Source of the DNA: Kazachstania africana CBS 2517
Lineage: Eukaryota; Ascomycota; Saccharomycetes; Saccharomycetales; Saccharomycetaceae
Direction of reading: 5' to 3'
Assembly: GCF_000304475.1 (NCBI RefSeq)
Contig: NC_018940.1
Location: 1,612,001-1,676,000 of the forward strand
DNA length: 64,000 nucleotides
Shown here: one piece after another, positions 1 through 10,813 of the stretch
How the letters are laid out: each line of letters begins with the position of its first letter
Position numbering within the stretch: position 1 is the first letter of the stretch
Program-made: the position numbers and the translations under genes
Notes under the pieces: generated by a model
Databases searched by the model: none
Told to the model about the DNA's origin: nothing
Seen by the model: only the letters and a program-made list of their open reading frames with translations

Positions 1-165
1 TCTGAGTTTTGTTTTTTTATATTGCTTTTTTTTTGGTTCGCTCATTGCGAGTTCCTATAATGTTGGCTTTTTCACCTCATCGGAAGCACACAGTATATAT
101 ATTCGATAAAGATACATGAATATGTACGGGATATTTTTACGTTTACATGTATTAAGATGGTGAAC

Positions 166-1518
166 TTAATCCGCTAAAGCTCCCATTGGATCCCAAATTG
201 GCAACACTATTGGTTCTTCTTTACCTGATGTGAACTTTTCGGCTAGTTCTTTTGATAAATCTTCTAGATCGACTACAATTTGGAAACAATACTCTTCGAA
301 ATATTCTTGAGTCATAACGTAGTAACCATCTTTACCAGAGTCTTTACCCCATGAGTTTTCTACGCGGTAACGAGATGGAATTTCTGATCCTTCTTCGATG
401 TGGCAAGCATTGATTAGCATGGCATGGGTCATTAAACTTTCATTGTAATTGATTCTATCTTCTTTAGTCTGATTCAAATTGTAGCCAATATCACTATAGT
501 TCCACAATTGAACATCCATGACACCAAATTTCTTATTCATGAATTTTGGAGTATGAGAGCCAAAAAAGACAGATTTATTAGCTTTTAATCTTTTGACAAT
601 CAATTTAGACAAAGTTTCATTGTCTACATTCAAATACAAGACATCAGTGCCTCCGATGACATTACCCAATCTGTCAATCTTAATCAACTTGCCATATTCG
701 TGTCTTGGGTCATTAATTAAAGAAACTGGAGGAGTTTCTAAATTTAGATTACAATATTTCGTAGCAAATTCTAATGGGGTACATTTCAGTTGATGAACTT
801 TCTTGTCCTTGTCAACGTAATCCCATTTGAATTCTTGGTTTGGTTGCACAGGAGGTAAATCCATGAAAAGAGTCATCATTTTGAAAATTTCCTTTTGCAT
901 TTCAGATCTTGTTTGGGCAATATCTTCATTCTTTGCAACCTTAGATCTTAACACTTGAGCGAATTCTCTTAACTTGGTAGTCAGTAAAGAGTTCCATTTT
1001 CTTGAGCTTGTTGTGGAAAAAGGTAAATCGTTGTAAATATCCTTCGGAACAAGACCGTATTTCTTGACAATGTTCAAGAACATGCTGTATTGACCACCAT
1101 CCTCAGTTGGAGCAGTTAGCAAATATTGAACCAATCTAGAATCAGTTTCTTCATCCTTTGCAGAGGAAACGATCTGATCAAGAAAATAGTTTGCCTTTTC
1201 TAATTTATCGTAAAAGAATAAATATGCTTGTGAGATTTCGAATTCTTTTAAATTAAGGTTCTTGATGACGTTACCACGTAACTGGTTTGTAGCTGCGAAT
1301 AACCAACATCTACCGGAAGCCCTTTGGTTAGTAACTGGAGTAGTGTCGTCATCTAGGCTGATATTGAATACACGATTATCCTGTTGTAATAGACGAGATT
1401 TATTCAACAGGGCGTCATCAGCGTCATAGTTTTTAAGCACGGTAGAGGCTAAAGTGTGAGTTAGATCTGTTTTCAAACTCTTATCCCAAGCGGATAATGA
1501 CTCTATATTCAAAGACAT
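166..1518 (-). CDS. LAP3: Bleomycin hydrolase / cysteine aminopeptidase Lap3 (Gal6)
   Basis: Papain-like C1-family aminopeptidase, a homohexameric cytosolic enzyme that trims peptides and hydrolyses bleomycin and homocysteine thiolactone. The 450-residue length matches the family (about 450). The catalytic triad is visible: Cys71 in the motif [10 protein letters not shown], His365 in MTHAMLI and Asn388 in VENSWG. The C-terminal arm that enters the active site ends PMGALAD; in S. cerevisiae the arm ends in a lysine that is removed by self-processing, so the terminal Asp is a small oddity. It is divergent from NAR1 with about 530 bp between the starts, as in S. cerevisiae YNL239W/YNL240C. No Gal4-type site (CGG-N11-CCG) was seen upstream. 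Identification is secure. Confidence 0.97.
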   Translation of the reverse strand: MSLNIESLSAWDKSLKTDLTHTLASTVLKNYDADDALLNKSRLLQQDNRVFNISLDDDTTPVTNQRASGRCWLFAATNQLRGNVIKNLNLKEFEISQAYLFFYDKLEKANYFLDQIVSSAKDEETDSRLVQYLLTAPTEDGGQYSMFLNIVKKYGLVPKDIYNDLPFSTTSSRKWNSLLTTKLREFAQVLRSKVAKNEDIAQTRSEMQKEIFKMMTLFMDLPPVQPNQEFKWDYVDKDKKVHQLKCTPLEFATKYCNLNLETPPVSLINDPRHEYGKLIKIDRLGNVIGGTDVLYLNVDNETLSKLIVKRLKANKSVFFGSHTPKFMNKKFGVMDVQLWNYSDIGYNLNQTKEDRINYNESLMTHAMLINACHIEEGSEIPSRYRVENSWGKDSGKDGYYVMTQEYFEEYCFQIVVDLEDLSKELAEKFTSGKEEPIVLPIWDPMGALAD

Positions 1519-2050
1519 TGTGGTTTTGTTTTGACTTTTTATCTGAATTGTGATGTTTTTTTCAAGATGACTTAAAAATGTCGGAATTTATTTATTACAT
1601 ACGATGAGCATGGTTAAAGCTATAATAATGAGTCATGGAAATGGTGTCATGTAATTTAGAATTGAACGTGTTGTTTTCACGAAATATTGGCTTGGATGTC
1701 ATAGATGACGATATTGCAAATTAGTGATGCAGCAGCTAGTGAGTGGAATTAGCCAGGAAGCATTATAGCTGTAAGACAAAGAAGTTTCCGGTATGAATAA
1801 AAAAGGTATGAATATTAGAAGAAAAATTCCATCACAATAGCTGCATGTAATGAACAGGTAATGGAAGAAGCTGCAAGATGCGGGATGCAACACCCTATAC
1901 TTTGTTTACACTGTGTCGCCGACATAGGAATTGGATGAGATATAAGAGACCCATGAAAAATAGTACGAAAAAAAAAAGAAGCGATGCCTTTATTATTAAT
2001 CAAGAGGTAATCATAGAGAGTTTCGATAGATATAGGAGATAAGTGCATCT
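1519..2050. other. LAP3-NAR1 divergent intergenic region
   Basis: About 530 bp between two divergent ATGs, so it holds both promoters. I see A/T-rich stretches and an A-run near 1969-1978 just upstream of NAR1, but no recognised RNA gene, repeat or strong factor site. Short open frames on the minus strand here resemble nothing known. Confidence 0.6.
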
Positions 2051-3472
2051 ATGACGAGTCTATTATCTGAAGAGGATCTGAATGATTTCATTACACCGTC
2101 TTTGGCGTGTACTAGGCCCACAGAGACGAAAGTGAGTGAGCCTAATGTGAATGAATTAGGTGAATATGAAGTTGGTAAGGAAAGTGAGACTTTGCAGAAG
2201 GTGAATATTACGCTATCTGATTGTCTGGCGTGTTCTGGATGTATCACTTCGAGTGAAGAGATCATGTTACAGAAGCACAGTCATTCTGTGTTTTTAGAAG
2301 CGATGAATAGAGATCATGGACCATTATGTGTGAGTGTTGCTGCACAATGTCGTATATCGATGAGTCAATATTTTGGTATGGAACTGATGGAATTTGATAT
2401 GTGGTTGATTAATTTTTTCAAAGAGAGGTTTCAAGCCAAATATGTTGTTGGGTTACAAAATGGGAGAAATATTACTATCAAGCAAACGATAGAAAAATTA
2501 GTTGAATGGAAACAAAGGGAGCAAGATGAAAATAGTAAACCTCGATTATCCAGTGTATGTCCTGGGTTTTTAATTTATACAGAGAAGACGAAACCAGGAT
2601 TGGTGCCTTTACTATTGAATGTGAAATCTCCGCAACAAATTACGGGATCATTATTAAAAGAAGTTGATTCAAGTATGTATCATCTTAGTATCAGTCCATT
2701 ATTCGATAAGAAATTAGAAGCTGAAAGACCAGATAGTGCGAATGAAGTTGATTGTGTCATTACACCGATGGAATTTTTAGCCATGATTGAAGATTTGAAA
2801 ATTGACATCAGTGATTACTGTACTAAAGATAAGAATCTACTAGTTGATTATTCGCCTCCTGGATGGGATCCATCAATTCATTGGGCGTCCAATAGCGGAA
2901 GTAGTTCTGGTGGATTTGCATATCAATATGTGGAATATATGAGACGTAATCATGTTGGGAATTGTGAGATGCAGGTGTTACCGGGTAAGAATGGTAATAT
3001 TTTAGAGTATAGATTAGTGGATGACGAACGAAAGACGATAGCGTCAGCGAGTGAATTATCGGGATTCCGAAACATTCAAAACATGGTGCGTAACCTGACA
3101 GGTGGGAATAAGAGAAAGATACAAGTGTTAAGAAAGCGTACTGGAGGAGGAGCCACAGGGATCCGTCATTCAGATGGAGGAGACAAGGTGCCCAAACAGT
3201 TTGCGAATCCATTCAAGAGCGATTTCATCGAAGTGAATGCATCACCGGGCGGTTGTATAAATGGTAGCGGATTAATCAACATGGAATCGAATGCTATCAA
3301 GAGGAAGCAGTATACACAACACATAGAGCAATTATACTTCAACAAATTGCAACAGATAGATCCGATTAATATGATGAATGAAATTCAAGCGAATAAGAAT
3401 TATGAATACGAGTTTATGCCGGCAGTTCCCCAAGAACCAAAAGACATACCTCTTGTCGGACGCACCTGGTAG
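2051..3472 (+). CDS. NAR1: Cytosolic Fe-S assembly factor Nar1 (iron-hydrogenase-like), with two ligand cysteines replaced
   Basis: Essential CIA-machinery protein related to iron-only hydrogenases; it passes [4Fe-4S] clusters to the CIA targeting complex. Length 473 residues (S. cerevisiae 491). N-terminal cluster cysteines are intact: Cys20 and the C-x2-C-x2-C group Cys58, Cys61, Cys64. In the C-terminal half Cys170 (SSVCPGF) and Cys402 (SPGGCING) remain. The family motifs MPCYDKKLEA and ACPxGC read SPLFDKKLEA and ASPGGC here, so the expected cysteines are Leu217 and Ser398 (codons 2699-2701 and 3242-3244). The C-terminal Trp used for CIA targeting is kept (RTW). The frame is otherwise intact and well conserved, so it is not an obvious pseudogene. 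The start ATG at 2051 gives the normal N-terminus. Confidence 0.95.
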   Translation: MTSLLSEEDLNDFITPSLACTRPTETKVSEPNVNELGEYEVGKESETLQKVNITLSDCLACSGCITSSEEIMLQKHSHSVFLEAMNRDHGPLCVSVAAQCRISMSQYFGMELMEFDMWLINFFKERFQAKYVVGLQNGRNITIKQTIEKLVEWKQREQDENSKPRLSSVCPGFLIYTEKTKPGLVPLLLNVKSPQQITGSLLKEVDSSMYHLSISPLFDKKLEAERPDSANEVDCVITPMEFLAMIEDLKIDISDYCTKDKNLLVDYSPPGWDPSIHWASNSGSSSGGFAYQYVEYMRRNHVGNCEMQVLPGKNGNILEYRLVDDERKTIASASELSGFRNIQNMVRNLTGGNKRKIQVLRKRTGGGATGIRHSDGGDKVPKQFANPFKSDFIEVNASPGGCINGSGLINMESNAIKRKQYTQHIEQLYFNKLQQIDPINMMNEIQANKNYEYEFMPAVPQEPKDIPLVGRTW

Positions 3473-4444
3473 AGAGAGAAAGTTATCTATATATACACGA
3501 TGAAGACACTGGCGGCTTTTTATAGCACCGATGCCGCCATTGGAAGACTTTTCTTCTTTCGCCGCTCGGAAGGGAAAACAATGAAATCCCACAAAAAGGG
3601 GGCCGCCACCCGATGATGACAAAGAAGAAAACGAAGAAAGGGGCGGCGACGGCGGTCTGACCAATCGAATGAAAATTGGAGCCATGGAAATTTGCCAGAA
3701 AACGGATCCCTGCCCATTCCGTCTGTCTTGTCGGTCTCTTCCGTTTTGCACCACAATACACACAATAGGTGCACCACTACTATTACATACTTACGTAAGA
3801 AATCAAGTAAACGTGATTTTTAAAGCATTTGTAGTCCTACTTTTGTACTCTTCTTGACAATCTTTTATTACTATAGAATGCCACACTACTTCTGTAGCTG
3901 CCGCTGCTGCTGAGTGGTTTTTCTACCTCTTTCCTTTCTTTCACTTCACACACAGCGAATTCGATGACTGAATAAAACGTGATTTTTAGTGAAGAATAAT
4001 ATTCGGCCGAACTTTTTTTGTATGCTGTTTTTGCAAGGGCAAAGTCGTAAACTTCAGCCATAAATGGGATTGTCGTATCCGTTTTTTCACAGAGAATTTA
4101 ATGGAAATCGAAGAAGGTCAAGAGAAAGGAACAGGAAAAATTTTAGATGCAAGAACGACTTACATATTTCCTTCTTAGAAATATGTATCGTTATACTCTT
4201 GTTTGATAGTTGCCCCTATATATACATATCATATTATTATATTAATAACAAGGAAATTTCCTAATCGTGTGTCCAGTCCATCATATCCCAGACAATTACA
4301 TAAGAATTGATTAATCATTTTGTCCTCGTTTTTTTTGTTCTTATTATTTTAGTCAAATATATAAAAATTGTCAAACTACCAGTTAGACTTTTTTCCTCAA
4401 TTACAAAACAATCACCTCAATTAACAAGTACATCCCAACTTCCA
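3473..4444. other. Long intergenic region upstream of ZWF1
   Basis: About 970 bp between tandem NAR1 and ZWF1. It has a locally G/C-rich patch at about 3590-3660 with AGGGG/CCGCC-type runs (possible stress-response or zinc-cluster sites), a bZIP site at 3791-3798, and A/T-rich DNA near the ZWF1 start. Several short open frames on both strands start or end within it, but none resembles a known protein. An in-frame extension of ZWF1 upstream to 4307 begins with TTG and is not used as the start. Confidence 0.55.
3791..3798. promoter_or_regulatory. Yap-type bZIP site TTACGTAA upstream of ZWF1
   Basis: Perfect palindrome TTACGTAA, a recognised Yap-family response element, about 650 bp upstream of the ZWF1 ATG. 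ZWF1 supplies NADPH in oxidative stress, so a Yap1-type site is plausible. It is a short motif, so chance occurrence is possible; the link to ZWF1 is inference. Confidence 0.35.
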
Positions 4445-5953
4445 ATGAGTGCAATCCCAAAATTCGATAAAAATACAGTCGTAGTAGTCTTTGGTGCTTC
4501 TGGTGACTTGGCTAAGAAAAAAACTTTCCCTGCCCTTTTCGGTCTATTTAGAGAAGGTTATTTAGACCCTTCCACTAAAATCATAGGTTACGCAAGATCA
4601 CATCTGACTAAAGCTGAATTGCAATCAAGAATAACTCCACATCTCAAATTTAATAACGTTAAGGATCATGAAAAGATTACCCAAGATTTCTTCAATTTAA
4701 TCACATACGTATCAGGTAATTATGATACTGATGAAGGTTACAATAAATTGAGACAAGAAATTGAAATTTTTGAATCAGAAAGACAAATTACTCAACCACA
4801 TCGTCTATTCTATTTCGCTTTACCACCAAGTGTTTTCTTAAGTGTAGCTAAACAGATTAGAAAATTACTTTATGCTGATAATGGTATTACAAGAATTATC
4901 GTTGAAAAACCATTCGGTCGTGATTTAGAAACCGCAAGAGAATTACAAAATGACTTAAGTCCCCTTTTCAATGAAGAAGAAATTTACAGAATTGATCATT
5001 ACTTAGGTAAAGAACTAGTTAAAAATTTAATAGTATTGAGATTCGGTAATCAATTCCTGAATTCCGCTTGGAATAAAGATAATATTCAAAGTATCCAAAT
5101 ATCTTTCAAAGAACCTTTTGGTACTGAAGGTAGAGGGGGTTATTTCGATTCCATAGGTATCATTAGAGATGTCATGCAAAATCATCTTTTACAAGTATTA
5201 ACCTTATTAACGATGGAAAGACCTGCTTCATTCGATCCAGAATCTGTTCGTGATGAAAAAGTTAACGTATTAAAAGCAATGGAGCCAATTGACGTTAATG
5301 ATATTTTAATTGGTCAATACGGTAAATCTGAAGATGGTAAAAAACCAAGTTATCTAGACGATGAAACTGTCAAAAAAGGTTCTAAATGTATCACTTTTGC
5401 CGCATTGGCTTTCCACATCAATAACGACCGTTGGAGAGGCGTCCCAATCATTATGAGAGCGGGTAAAGCTTTAAATGAAGGTAAAGTCGAAATTAGATTA
5501 CAGTACAGAGATGTCCCATCCGGTATGTTCCAAAATATACCAAATAATGAATTGGTCATTAGAGTTCAACCAAATGAATCTGTCTACATGAAATTTAATG
5601 CAAAGACACCAGGTCTATCTAATGAATCACAAGTTACCGATCTGGACTTGACTTACGCTCATAGATACCAAGGTTTCTGGGTCCCAGAAGCTTACGAAGC
5701 CTTAATCAGAGACGCCCTATTAGGTGATCATTCCAACTTCGTTAGGGATGATGAATTGGACGTCAGTTGGTCCTTATTTACTCCATTATTGAACTACTTG
5801 GAAGGTCCAGATGGTCCACAACCTGAAATTTATCCATACGGTACAAGAGGTCCAAAGGGTTTGAAAGAGTATTTGAAAAAGCATAATTACAACGTATTGG
5901 AAAATCGTAGCGATTATACTTGGCCTATCACTACCCCAGATGATAAAAAATAA
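4445..5953 (+). CDS. ZWF1: Glucose-6-phosphate 1-dehydrogenase
   Basis: First enzyme of the oxidative pentose phosphate pathway: oxidises glucose 6-phosphate with NADP+ in the cytosol and supplies NADPH. From the ATG at 4445 the protein has 502 residues (S. cerevisiae 505) and begins MSAIPKFDKN. The NADP-binding GASGDLAKKK motif is at residues 17-26, and the substrate-binding/active-site motif RIDHYLGKE is at residues 182-190 with His185 central. The frame is open 46 codons further upstream to a TTG at 4307, but that extension is hydrophobic and low in complexity and is probably leader DNA. Neighbour order NAR1-ZWF1-ATG2 matches YNL240C-YNL242W. Confidence 0.98.
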   Translation: MSAIPKFDKNTVVVVFGASGDLAKKKTFPALFGLFREGYLDPSTKIIGYARSHLTKAELQSRITPHLKFNNVKDHEKITQDFFNLITYVSGNYDTDEGYNKLRQEIEIFESERQITQPHRLFYFALPPSVFLSVAKQIRKLLYADNGITRIIVEKPFGRDLETARELQNDLSPLFNEEEIYRIDHYLGKELVKNLIVLRFGNQFLNSAWNKDNIQSIQISFKEPFGTEGRGGYFDSIGIIRDVMQNHLLQVLTLLTMERPASFDPESVRDEKVNVLKAMEPIDVNDILIGQYGKSEDGKKPSYLDDETVKKGSKCITFAALAFHINNDRWRGVPIIMRAGKALNEGKVEIRLQYRDVPSGMFQNIPNNELVIRVQPNESVYMKFNAKTPGLSNESQVTDLDLTYAHRYQGFWVPEAYEALIRDALLGDHSNFVRDDELDVSWSLFTPLLNYLEGPDGPQPEIYPYGTRGPKGLKEYLKKHNYNVLENRSDYTWPITTPDDKK

Positions 5954-6082
5954 ATATAGTAGCTAATAATCATTACAAAAAAAAAAATATAAGAAATCTT
6001 TTATGATATGAATGTTTAACACAATGACATATTCCCACTCAATTTTAATCCTTTTCTTATATAATAAATATGTATGCAAAAT

Positions 6083-9000
6083 TCATCTTATATGCTTGTA
6101 CTTATCTTTTAAATCTTCTGCCTGCTCTTTATTGAATTGATTCACAACACCCTGTAATGTCTTAGATAAAGCTTCCGTAGCACCTATTAACGGCCTTATT
6201 ATAGCAACTGGAGCTGCTCGTGCAACAGTTACAGCTGCAGCTTTCGCTCCTTTGCCCTCCTGAACATTCCTTCTGATATCTCCACGAACCCTCCAGATGG
6301 CATTATAAGCGATTGACATGTGCTTTTCTAACGAATGATATGCTTCTTCCAACCCTTTGTGGATATCTAAAGGTTGATCCGCGTATAGACTAACAATCTT
6401 GGGTTGTACCATGTTATTACTATCTGATTTCGATGCATCGATGACAACAGCCGTAGGACCTTTACCATCAACCCTTGGATTGTTTCTTCCAAGTAACTGA
6501 TCTTCGCATAAGAGTTTATCTATATCAATAGTACTCAGATCGTATTCTGCTCTCAAACTCATCCCTTTCCCACCTAGTAGCTCTTCGGTATTTTCCAGTA
6601 TCGTCTGTGTACCATTTACAACTTTAGTACTCAATTTAATAAAATCACCAGCTGTAGTTCTCAAAAAGACATTCCCATTTTGTTTGAGCGTCCTCCTTAT
6701 ATGAGGATCGTCATTTTGATATTCTGATAGCAAAACGGTAACTAACGATTTGATACCGGTACTCAGTGACATAAGCGTCTTTATAGGAGATATTCCTTCA
6801 ATCACGCCTCCTAGCTGTTTTTTTGTAATATCAGGAGTCCAGATATTTTTCAATATTGTACCCAGTTCTTCAAATCCATTGACGCCAATTAATTTGACAT
6901 CTTTCAATAAAATCGTAGAACCATCTAGTGTGAAAAAATTCATAAACTCTGAAGCATGCCCGGATTTTAATCCGTTATAATCTACTTTCTTCGGTTTATA
7001 ATCGAGTTTGACTTTAACCCTGTTCATACAAAATTTTTGAATGAAAATCTGTTCCGGATATTCATCAATCAACTGAAATCTCCGATCTTTAAACTCAAAA
7101 AATCTGGTCAGAAAATCTAGTGTATTTTGGTCGACATGCAGCCTTAAAGGGGCTATTTTGATATCAATAATTGACTCGATAGCGGCCAGATAGTCGATGG
7201 GCCTCACCATATCATAGTTTAATGACAACATTGGATAATGCTGTAGTGAAGACTCGTTTTTTAATGGTGCCAAAAACTTATTCCATGTAGAAGTCATGAC
7301 ATTATCCATAATTTCAAATTTTTCGACACTGAGCTCAATTTTATTTGTCAAATCTACAGAATTGTCAGATTCTTCTTCTGTAGGATTGTCGGTATTGAGA
7401 TTGAATAAAAGAACTTTCAAATTTTCCGCATTAATTGAAGCTTTGTATGTTTTAGATGGGTACAGATTCAGTCTATCATTGCTTGTAAGTTCTTCCTGTA
7501 TTGTTTTATTCAAATTTTTTTCTAAGGAGTCTTTACCCTTTTTATCTGCAGTAATGTATATTGATTCAAAAATGGACGTCTCCAACATTTGGTTGGTATT
7601 GTCCTCTCCTGGTGATGATTCAACTACTTCAGCCATATTGGCTGCAGTTTCACTTACTTCATCGACAGTAGTTGTTATAAGCCTCCTTGTATATTTCCAG
7701 TCAAATCCATCGAATAATTTCAAAATAATTTTCTTAATATCAAGGTTAACTTTTATTGCTATGTCTTTCAGCTTTTCTTCTGATGACGAATAGGGCTTAT
7801 CTTCTTGCGCAACTATTTGATCACTCTTCAGGTCTATGTAGTCTTCGTGTAGATTGATACTAGCGTTACCTTGAGAGCTGGAGGAATCCTTTGCCTCTTT
7901 GACCATTTCACGAGTACCAGTATAATCGCTTCCGCTTGCAGTTAGACCATTAAGAAAGCTTTCCACCATACTAATAGATCTTTTAGTATTTGTTGGTGAA
8001 TTAGCAACATCGGGAGACCTCAGATTATCAAAAAAGTTTTTATCAACATTCTCAAAGACGTCAATTGGATTCCGCGGTTCGACCCTGTACATCTTTTCGT
8101 CTGGAAAGGTTTCTGGGTATTTTAAATCAATGCATAGTTGAATCAATGTATGAAAAGCATCTGCACAGACTGACAGGCCAATATAACTTATTTGTAACGT
8201 GACATCTAGGTATTTCACCATTTTTTTCAGATTAAAGCATGCTGACTCTATCCTACCCGCTGTCGAAAAACCTCTGTGAACGTAATATGTAGATAGTAGA
8301 GAGGTTCGACCCCTATGTGTTTTCTTAATATGAGAAACATCGTCAATTAATAGTAAAGTCCCGCTTTTAATCATTCCCCTGATGTTAAATTCTTCTAAGT
8401 TAATTTTCGAAATAAGTTGATCTATTGCAACCAGGAGACATGCCTTAAGTCTGTATGGATGCAGGATGATAGAACTCTCTGCTATCTTCAAATCGATCGC
8501 AGTTTTGGTGGTTTGATTATTCTCCTTCGAGTTCCCGGGATTATAAATCTCAGTCCGCCGGTTGGCAGCTTTCTTAATTATATCTAACCATTTGGAGTAG
8601 TAATGTATTGATACATTATTGAAAATAACTCTTGTTTCATGAGTTGATGAAGTGTAATCAAGAGATATATATAGCACAGGTTTGAGTTGAGAAGAGGGCT
8701 TTGCTACCGAAATGATGTTTTCTTTAGTTTTGTCTGGAAGAATTCTATCCATCTGAAGGTTCCTAGAATGAAAAATTACTGAGTTTTCTGTTTCTGAAAG
8801 TATTAATGAATTGTGTAAACATTCCCCCTTAAATGACCCTAGCATTTGATTTGGTCCCGTGTCTTGTAGCTTCCACGATATCGTACTTACCACTAGTATC
8901 AAAGTAGCAGTGTAACGATGTTTATAAATAATGCTAGAAGAATTTAGAATCTGTACACTTTTCCTTAAATTTTGACGCTTGTCAGTCTTTTTAGTGATTT

Positions 9001-10813
9001 CTGGAGACATATCTACAGAGCTAAGAAGGTTTGATAAATCAGCTATTAAATCTTGTAATTCATTCAGCTCATCTTTGACAGAGATATGATTTATGTTTCC
9101 AAGTATATTGGTGTACACTATGGATTCTTCCAAAGTTTTGGTGAAAGAACCCAATTCCTGCGGATTTTTATAAAATGATAATGAAACGTCGCTTAACTTC
9201 AAGCTTTCTTTAAAACTATTGTTATCATGCTTCAAAAGCCCTATTTTTTTTGTCTTCAATAAGCCTTGTTTTGAATTAAAAGATAACGGGTGGCACAGGA
9301 TAGAAAGCTTATAATCACCCATCTCTAATGAAACGGCTATGTCATTACTTTTAAAAGAAGTTTCCATATTTGAGGGGCTTCTGCTTTTTGTCTGTTTTGG
9401 TAGTGCTTTGTTTCTTAAAGATGCCACAAAACCTTGGAGTTGTTTAAGGAAGGAGACAAGTAATGGTATCTCATATATTTTTAAATTTATGTCTAATTCA
9501 TCCAATATCTCTAATTCAATATTTTGCCGTATTTTAGCTTGGAAGATAGGTCCTGGTCCACTCTTTTTGGAGCCTAGAGTATTTCCGCCAGATCCTAAAG
9601 AGTTTATTTTAACGATATAGTCACCGTTACTAAGCTGGTTCATGTACGTCTGTGCAAATGATAACGCTATGCCAGATACTATGTGAATACTAATGATGTT
9701 TACTCTCACAAAAGATAGAAAGTTAAAAGTTCCATCGGCTTGCTCCTTTTGAAATCGCCTATAGCCAAGGGTTTTTGTAACATCTTGTTGAAATTTATCC
9801 TCATTCTTGACATCTTGTTTGGAAGATAACTCTTTCATGACTATTTGCATAATATTAAAGAAGAGAGTGTCGGTTATTTTAATGATATTTTCCAGATGAA
9901 TATCTACATGTTCAACATCTATTTCCAGGTTTAAGATGCTCAGATCGCTTACTGAGGCTAATCCCTGGAAGAGAATTGAGACTTTATTTATATTTAATAG
10001 TTTCTTATTCGAAGTTTTATCGTTTTCCACAATTGATAGAGATTGTACATCTAATGCGCTCATATAAAGTGATGCGTCGCCGATTTTTGATGAGCACATA
10101 GCGTCCCGAAGTTGATTATCCTCCGATATTGGAGCATCTCCATATTTTTGCTGCTCCTTTCCTGTAAAATGCGAAATTTCGACTCCTTCGATCAAAATTG
10201 ATCTAATATTGTTCTCCTTGCTTGTAAATCGTATCTTGTCAAGCTTCTGTTGAAGTATTTGTTCATCGTCATCATCCAGCACAATAATGGTGATATCTTG
10301 TAGAATAACTGATAGATTACCTAATGCAGAATTTAAAACTTTATTTCGTACGCTTTCCAAAGTAGAAGGTTTTTTCAGGCCGTCAAAAGTATCATCATCG
10401 ATTTGAATAGTGGCTTCTCCTGTTGGCTGTACTTCCTCTAAATTGACAAGTGAGTTAGCCAGGTCATGCATACTCTTCGCAAGAGAAAATGAATAACCTA
10501 CCGAATCACTATCAGCAGAATCTGGTCTGCATTTAGGAATATGAATATCCACTGATATTCCTTTACCTTTCACATCTAGACCTCCTGAAACTGTCAATTC
10601 TAGGTCCAGAAACTGAACCTTCCCAGATCTTACGACGATGTGGGGTATCTCAATTTCTGAAACCGACAGATCAACGTCTTTAAATGAGAATTTTGATTTG
10701 GAACCTAAAGAAACATCAATATTTGTTAAATTTAGATTTGAGAATAGCGAAATTTGTTGCAGTAGATAAAGTAAGAGCCGCTTTTGAATACCCTGTGAAA
10801 ACCAGAATCCCAT
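6083..10813 (-). CDS. ATG2: Autophagy lipid-transfer protein Atg2
   Basis: Rod-shaped lipid-transfer protein that works with Atg18 and Atg9 to bridge the endoplasmic reticulum and the growing phagophore. Length 1576 residues (S. cerevisiae 1592). The N-terminus (WFSQGIQKRLLLYLLQQISL) is a typical chorein/Vps13-type start with an amphipathic helix. The C-terminal region contains the conserved Atg2 C-terminal segment, with a repeated YEDIRRNVQEGKGAK-like region near residues 1510-1540 (here RGDIRRNVQEGKGAKAA). Large hydrophilic, Ser/Asp-rich linkers lie around residues 900-1060. It is convergent with ZWF1, with about 130 bp between the stops, and tandem with SLA2 upstream. Confidence 0.97.
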   Translation of the reverse strand: MGFWFSQGIQKRLLLYLLQQISLFSNLNLTNIDVSLGSKSKFSFKDVDLSVSEIEIPHIVVRSGKVQFLDLELTVSGGLDVKGKGISVDIHIPKCRPDSADSDSVGYSFSLAKSMHDLANSLVNLEEVQPTGEATIQIDDDTFDGLKKPSTLESVRNKVLNSALGNLSVILQDITIIVLDDDDEQILQQKLDKIRFTSKENNIRSILIEGVEISHFTGKEQQKYGDAPISEDNQLRDAMCSSKIGDASLYMSALDVQSLSIVENDKTSNKKLLNINKVSILFQGLASVSDLSILNLEIDVEHVDIHLENIIKITDTLFFNIMQIVMKELSSKQDVKNEDKFQQDVTKTLGYRRFQKEQADGTFNFLSFVRVNIISIHIVSGIALSFAQTYMNQLSNGDYIVKINSLGSGGNTLGSKKSGPGPIFQAKIRQNIELEILDELDINLKIYEIPLLVSFLKQLQGFVASLRNKALPKQTKSRSPSNMETSFKSNDIAVSLEMGDYKLSILCHPLSFNSKQGLLKTKKIGLLKHDNNSFKESLKLSDVSLSFYKNPQELGSFTKTLEESIVYTNILGNINHISVKDELNELQDLIADLSNLLSSVDMSPEITKKTDKRQNLRKSVQILNSSSIIYKHRYTATLILVVSTISWKLQDTGPNQMLGSFKGECLHNSLILSETENSVIFHSRNLQMDRILPDKTKENIISVAKPSSQLKPVLYISLDYTSSTHETRVIFNNVSIHYYSKWLDIIKKAANRRTEIYNPGNSKENNQTTKTAIDLKIAESSIILHPYRLKACLLVAIDQLISKINLEEFNIRGMIKSGTLLLIDDVSHIKKTHRGRTSLLSTYYVHRGFSTAGRIESACFNLKKMVKYLDVTLQISYIGLSVCADAFHTLIQLCIDLKYPETFPDEKMYRVEPRNPIDVFENVDKNFFDNLRSPDVANSPTNTKRSISMVESFLNGLTASGSDYTGTREMVKEAKDSSSSQGNASINLHEDYIDLKSDQIVAQEDKPYSSSEEKLKDIAIKVNLDIKKIILKLFDGFDWKYTRRLITTTVDEVSETAANMAEVVESSPGEDNTNQMLETSIFESIYITADKKGKDSLEKNLNKTIQEELTSNDRLNLYPSKTYKASINAENLKVLLFNLNTDNPTEEESDNSVDLTNKIELSVEKFEIMDNVMTSTWNKFLAPLKNESSLQHYPMLSLNYDMVRPIDYLAAIESIIDIKIAPLRLHVDQNTLDFLTRFFEFKDRRFQLIDEYPEQIFIQKFCMNRVKVKLDYKPKKVDYNGLKSGHASEFMNFFTLDGSTILLKDVKLIGVNGFEELGTILKNIWTPDITKKQLGGVIEGISPIKTLMSLSTGIKSLVTVLLSEYQNDDPHIRRTLKQNGNVFLRTTAGDFIKLSTKVVNGTQTILENTEELLGGKGMSLRAEYDLSTIDIDKLLCEDQLLGRNNPRVDGKGPTAVVIDASKSDSNNMVQPKIVSLYADQPLDIHKGLEEAYHSLEKHMSIAYNAIWRVRGDIRRNVQEGKGAKAAAVTVARAAPVAIIRPLIGATEALSKTLQGVVNQFNKEQAEDLKDKYKHIR

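Noticed and set aside
4307..4444. N-terminal extension of ZWF1
   Set aside because: It starts with TTG and adds 46 hydrophobic residues not found in the family; the ATG at 4445 gives the normal N-terminus.
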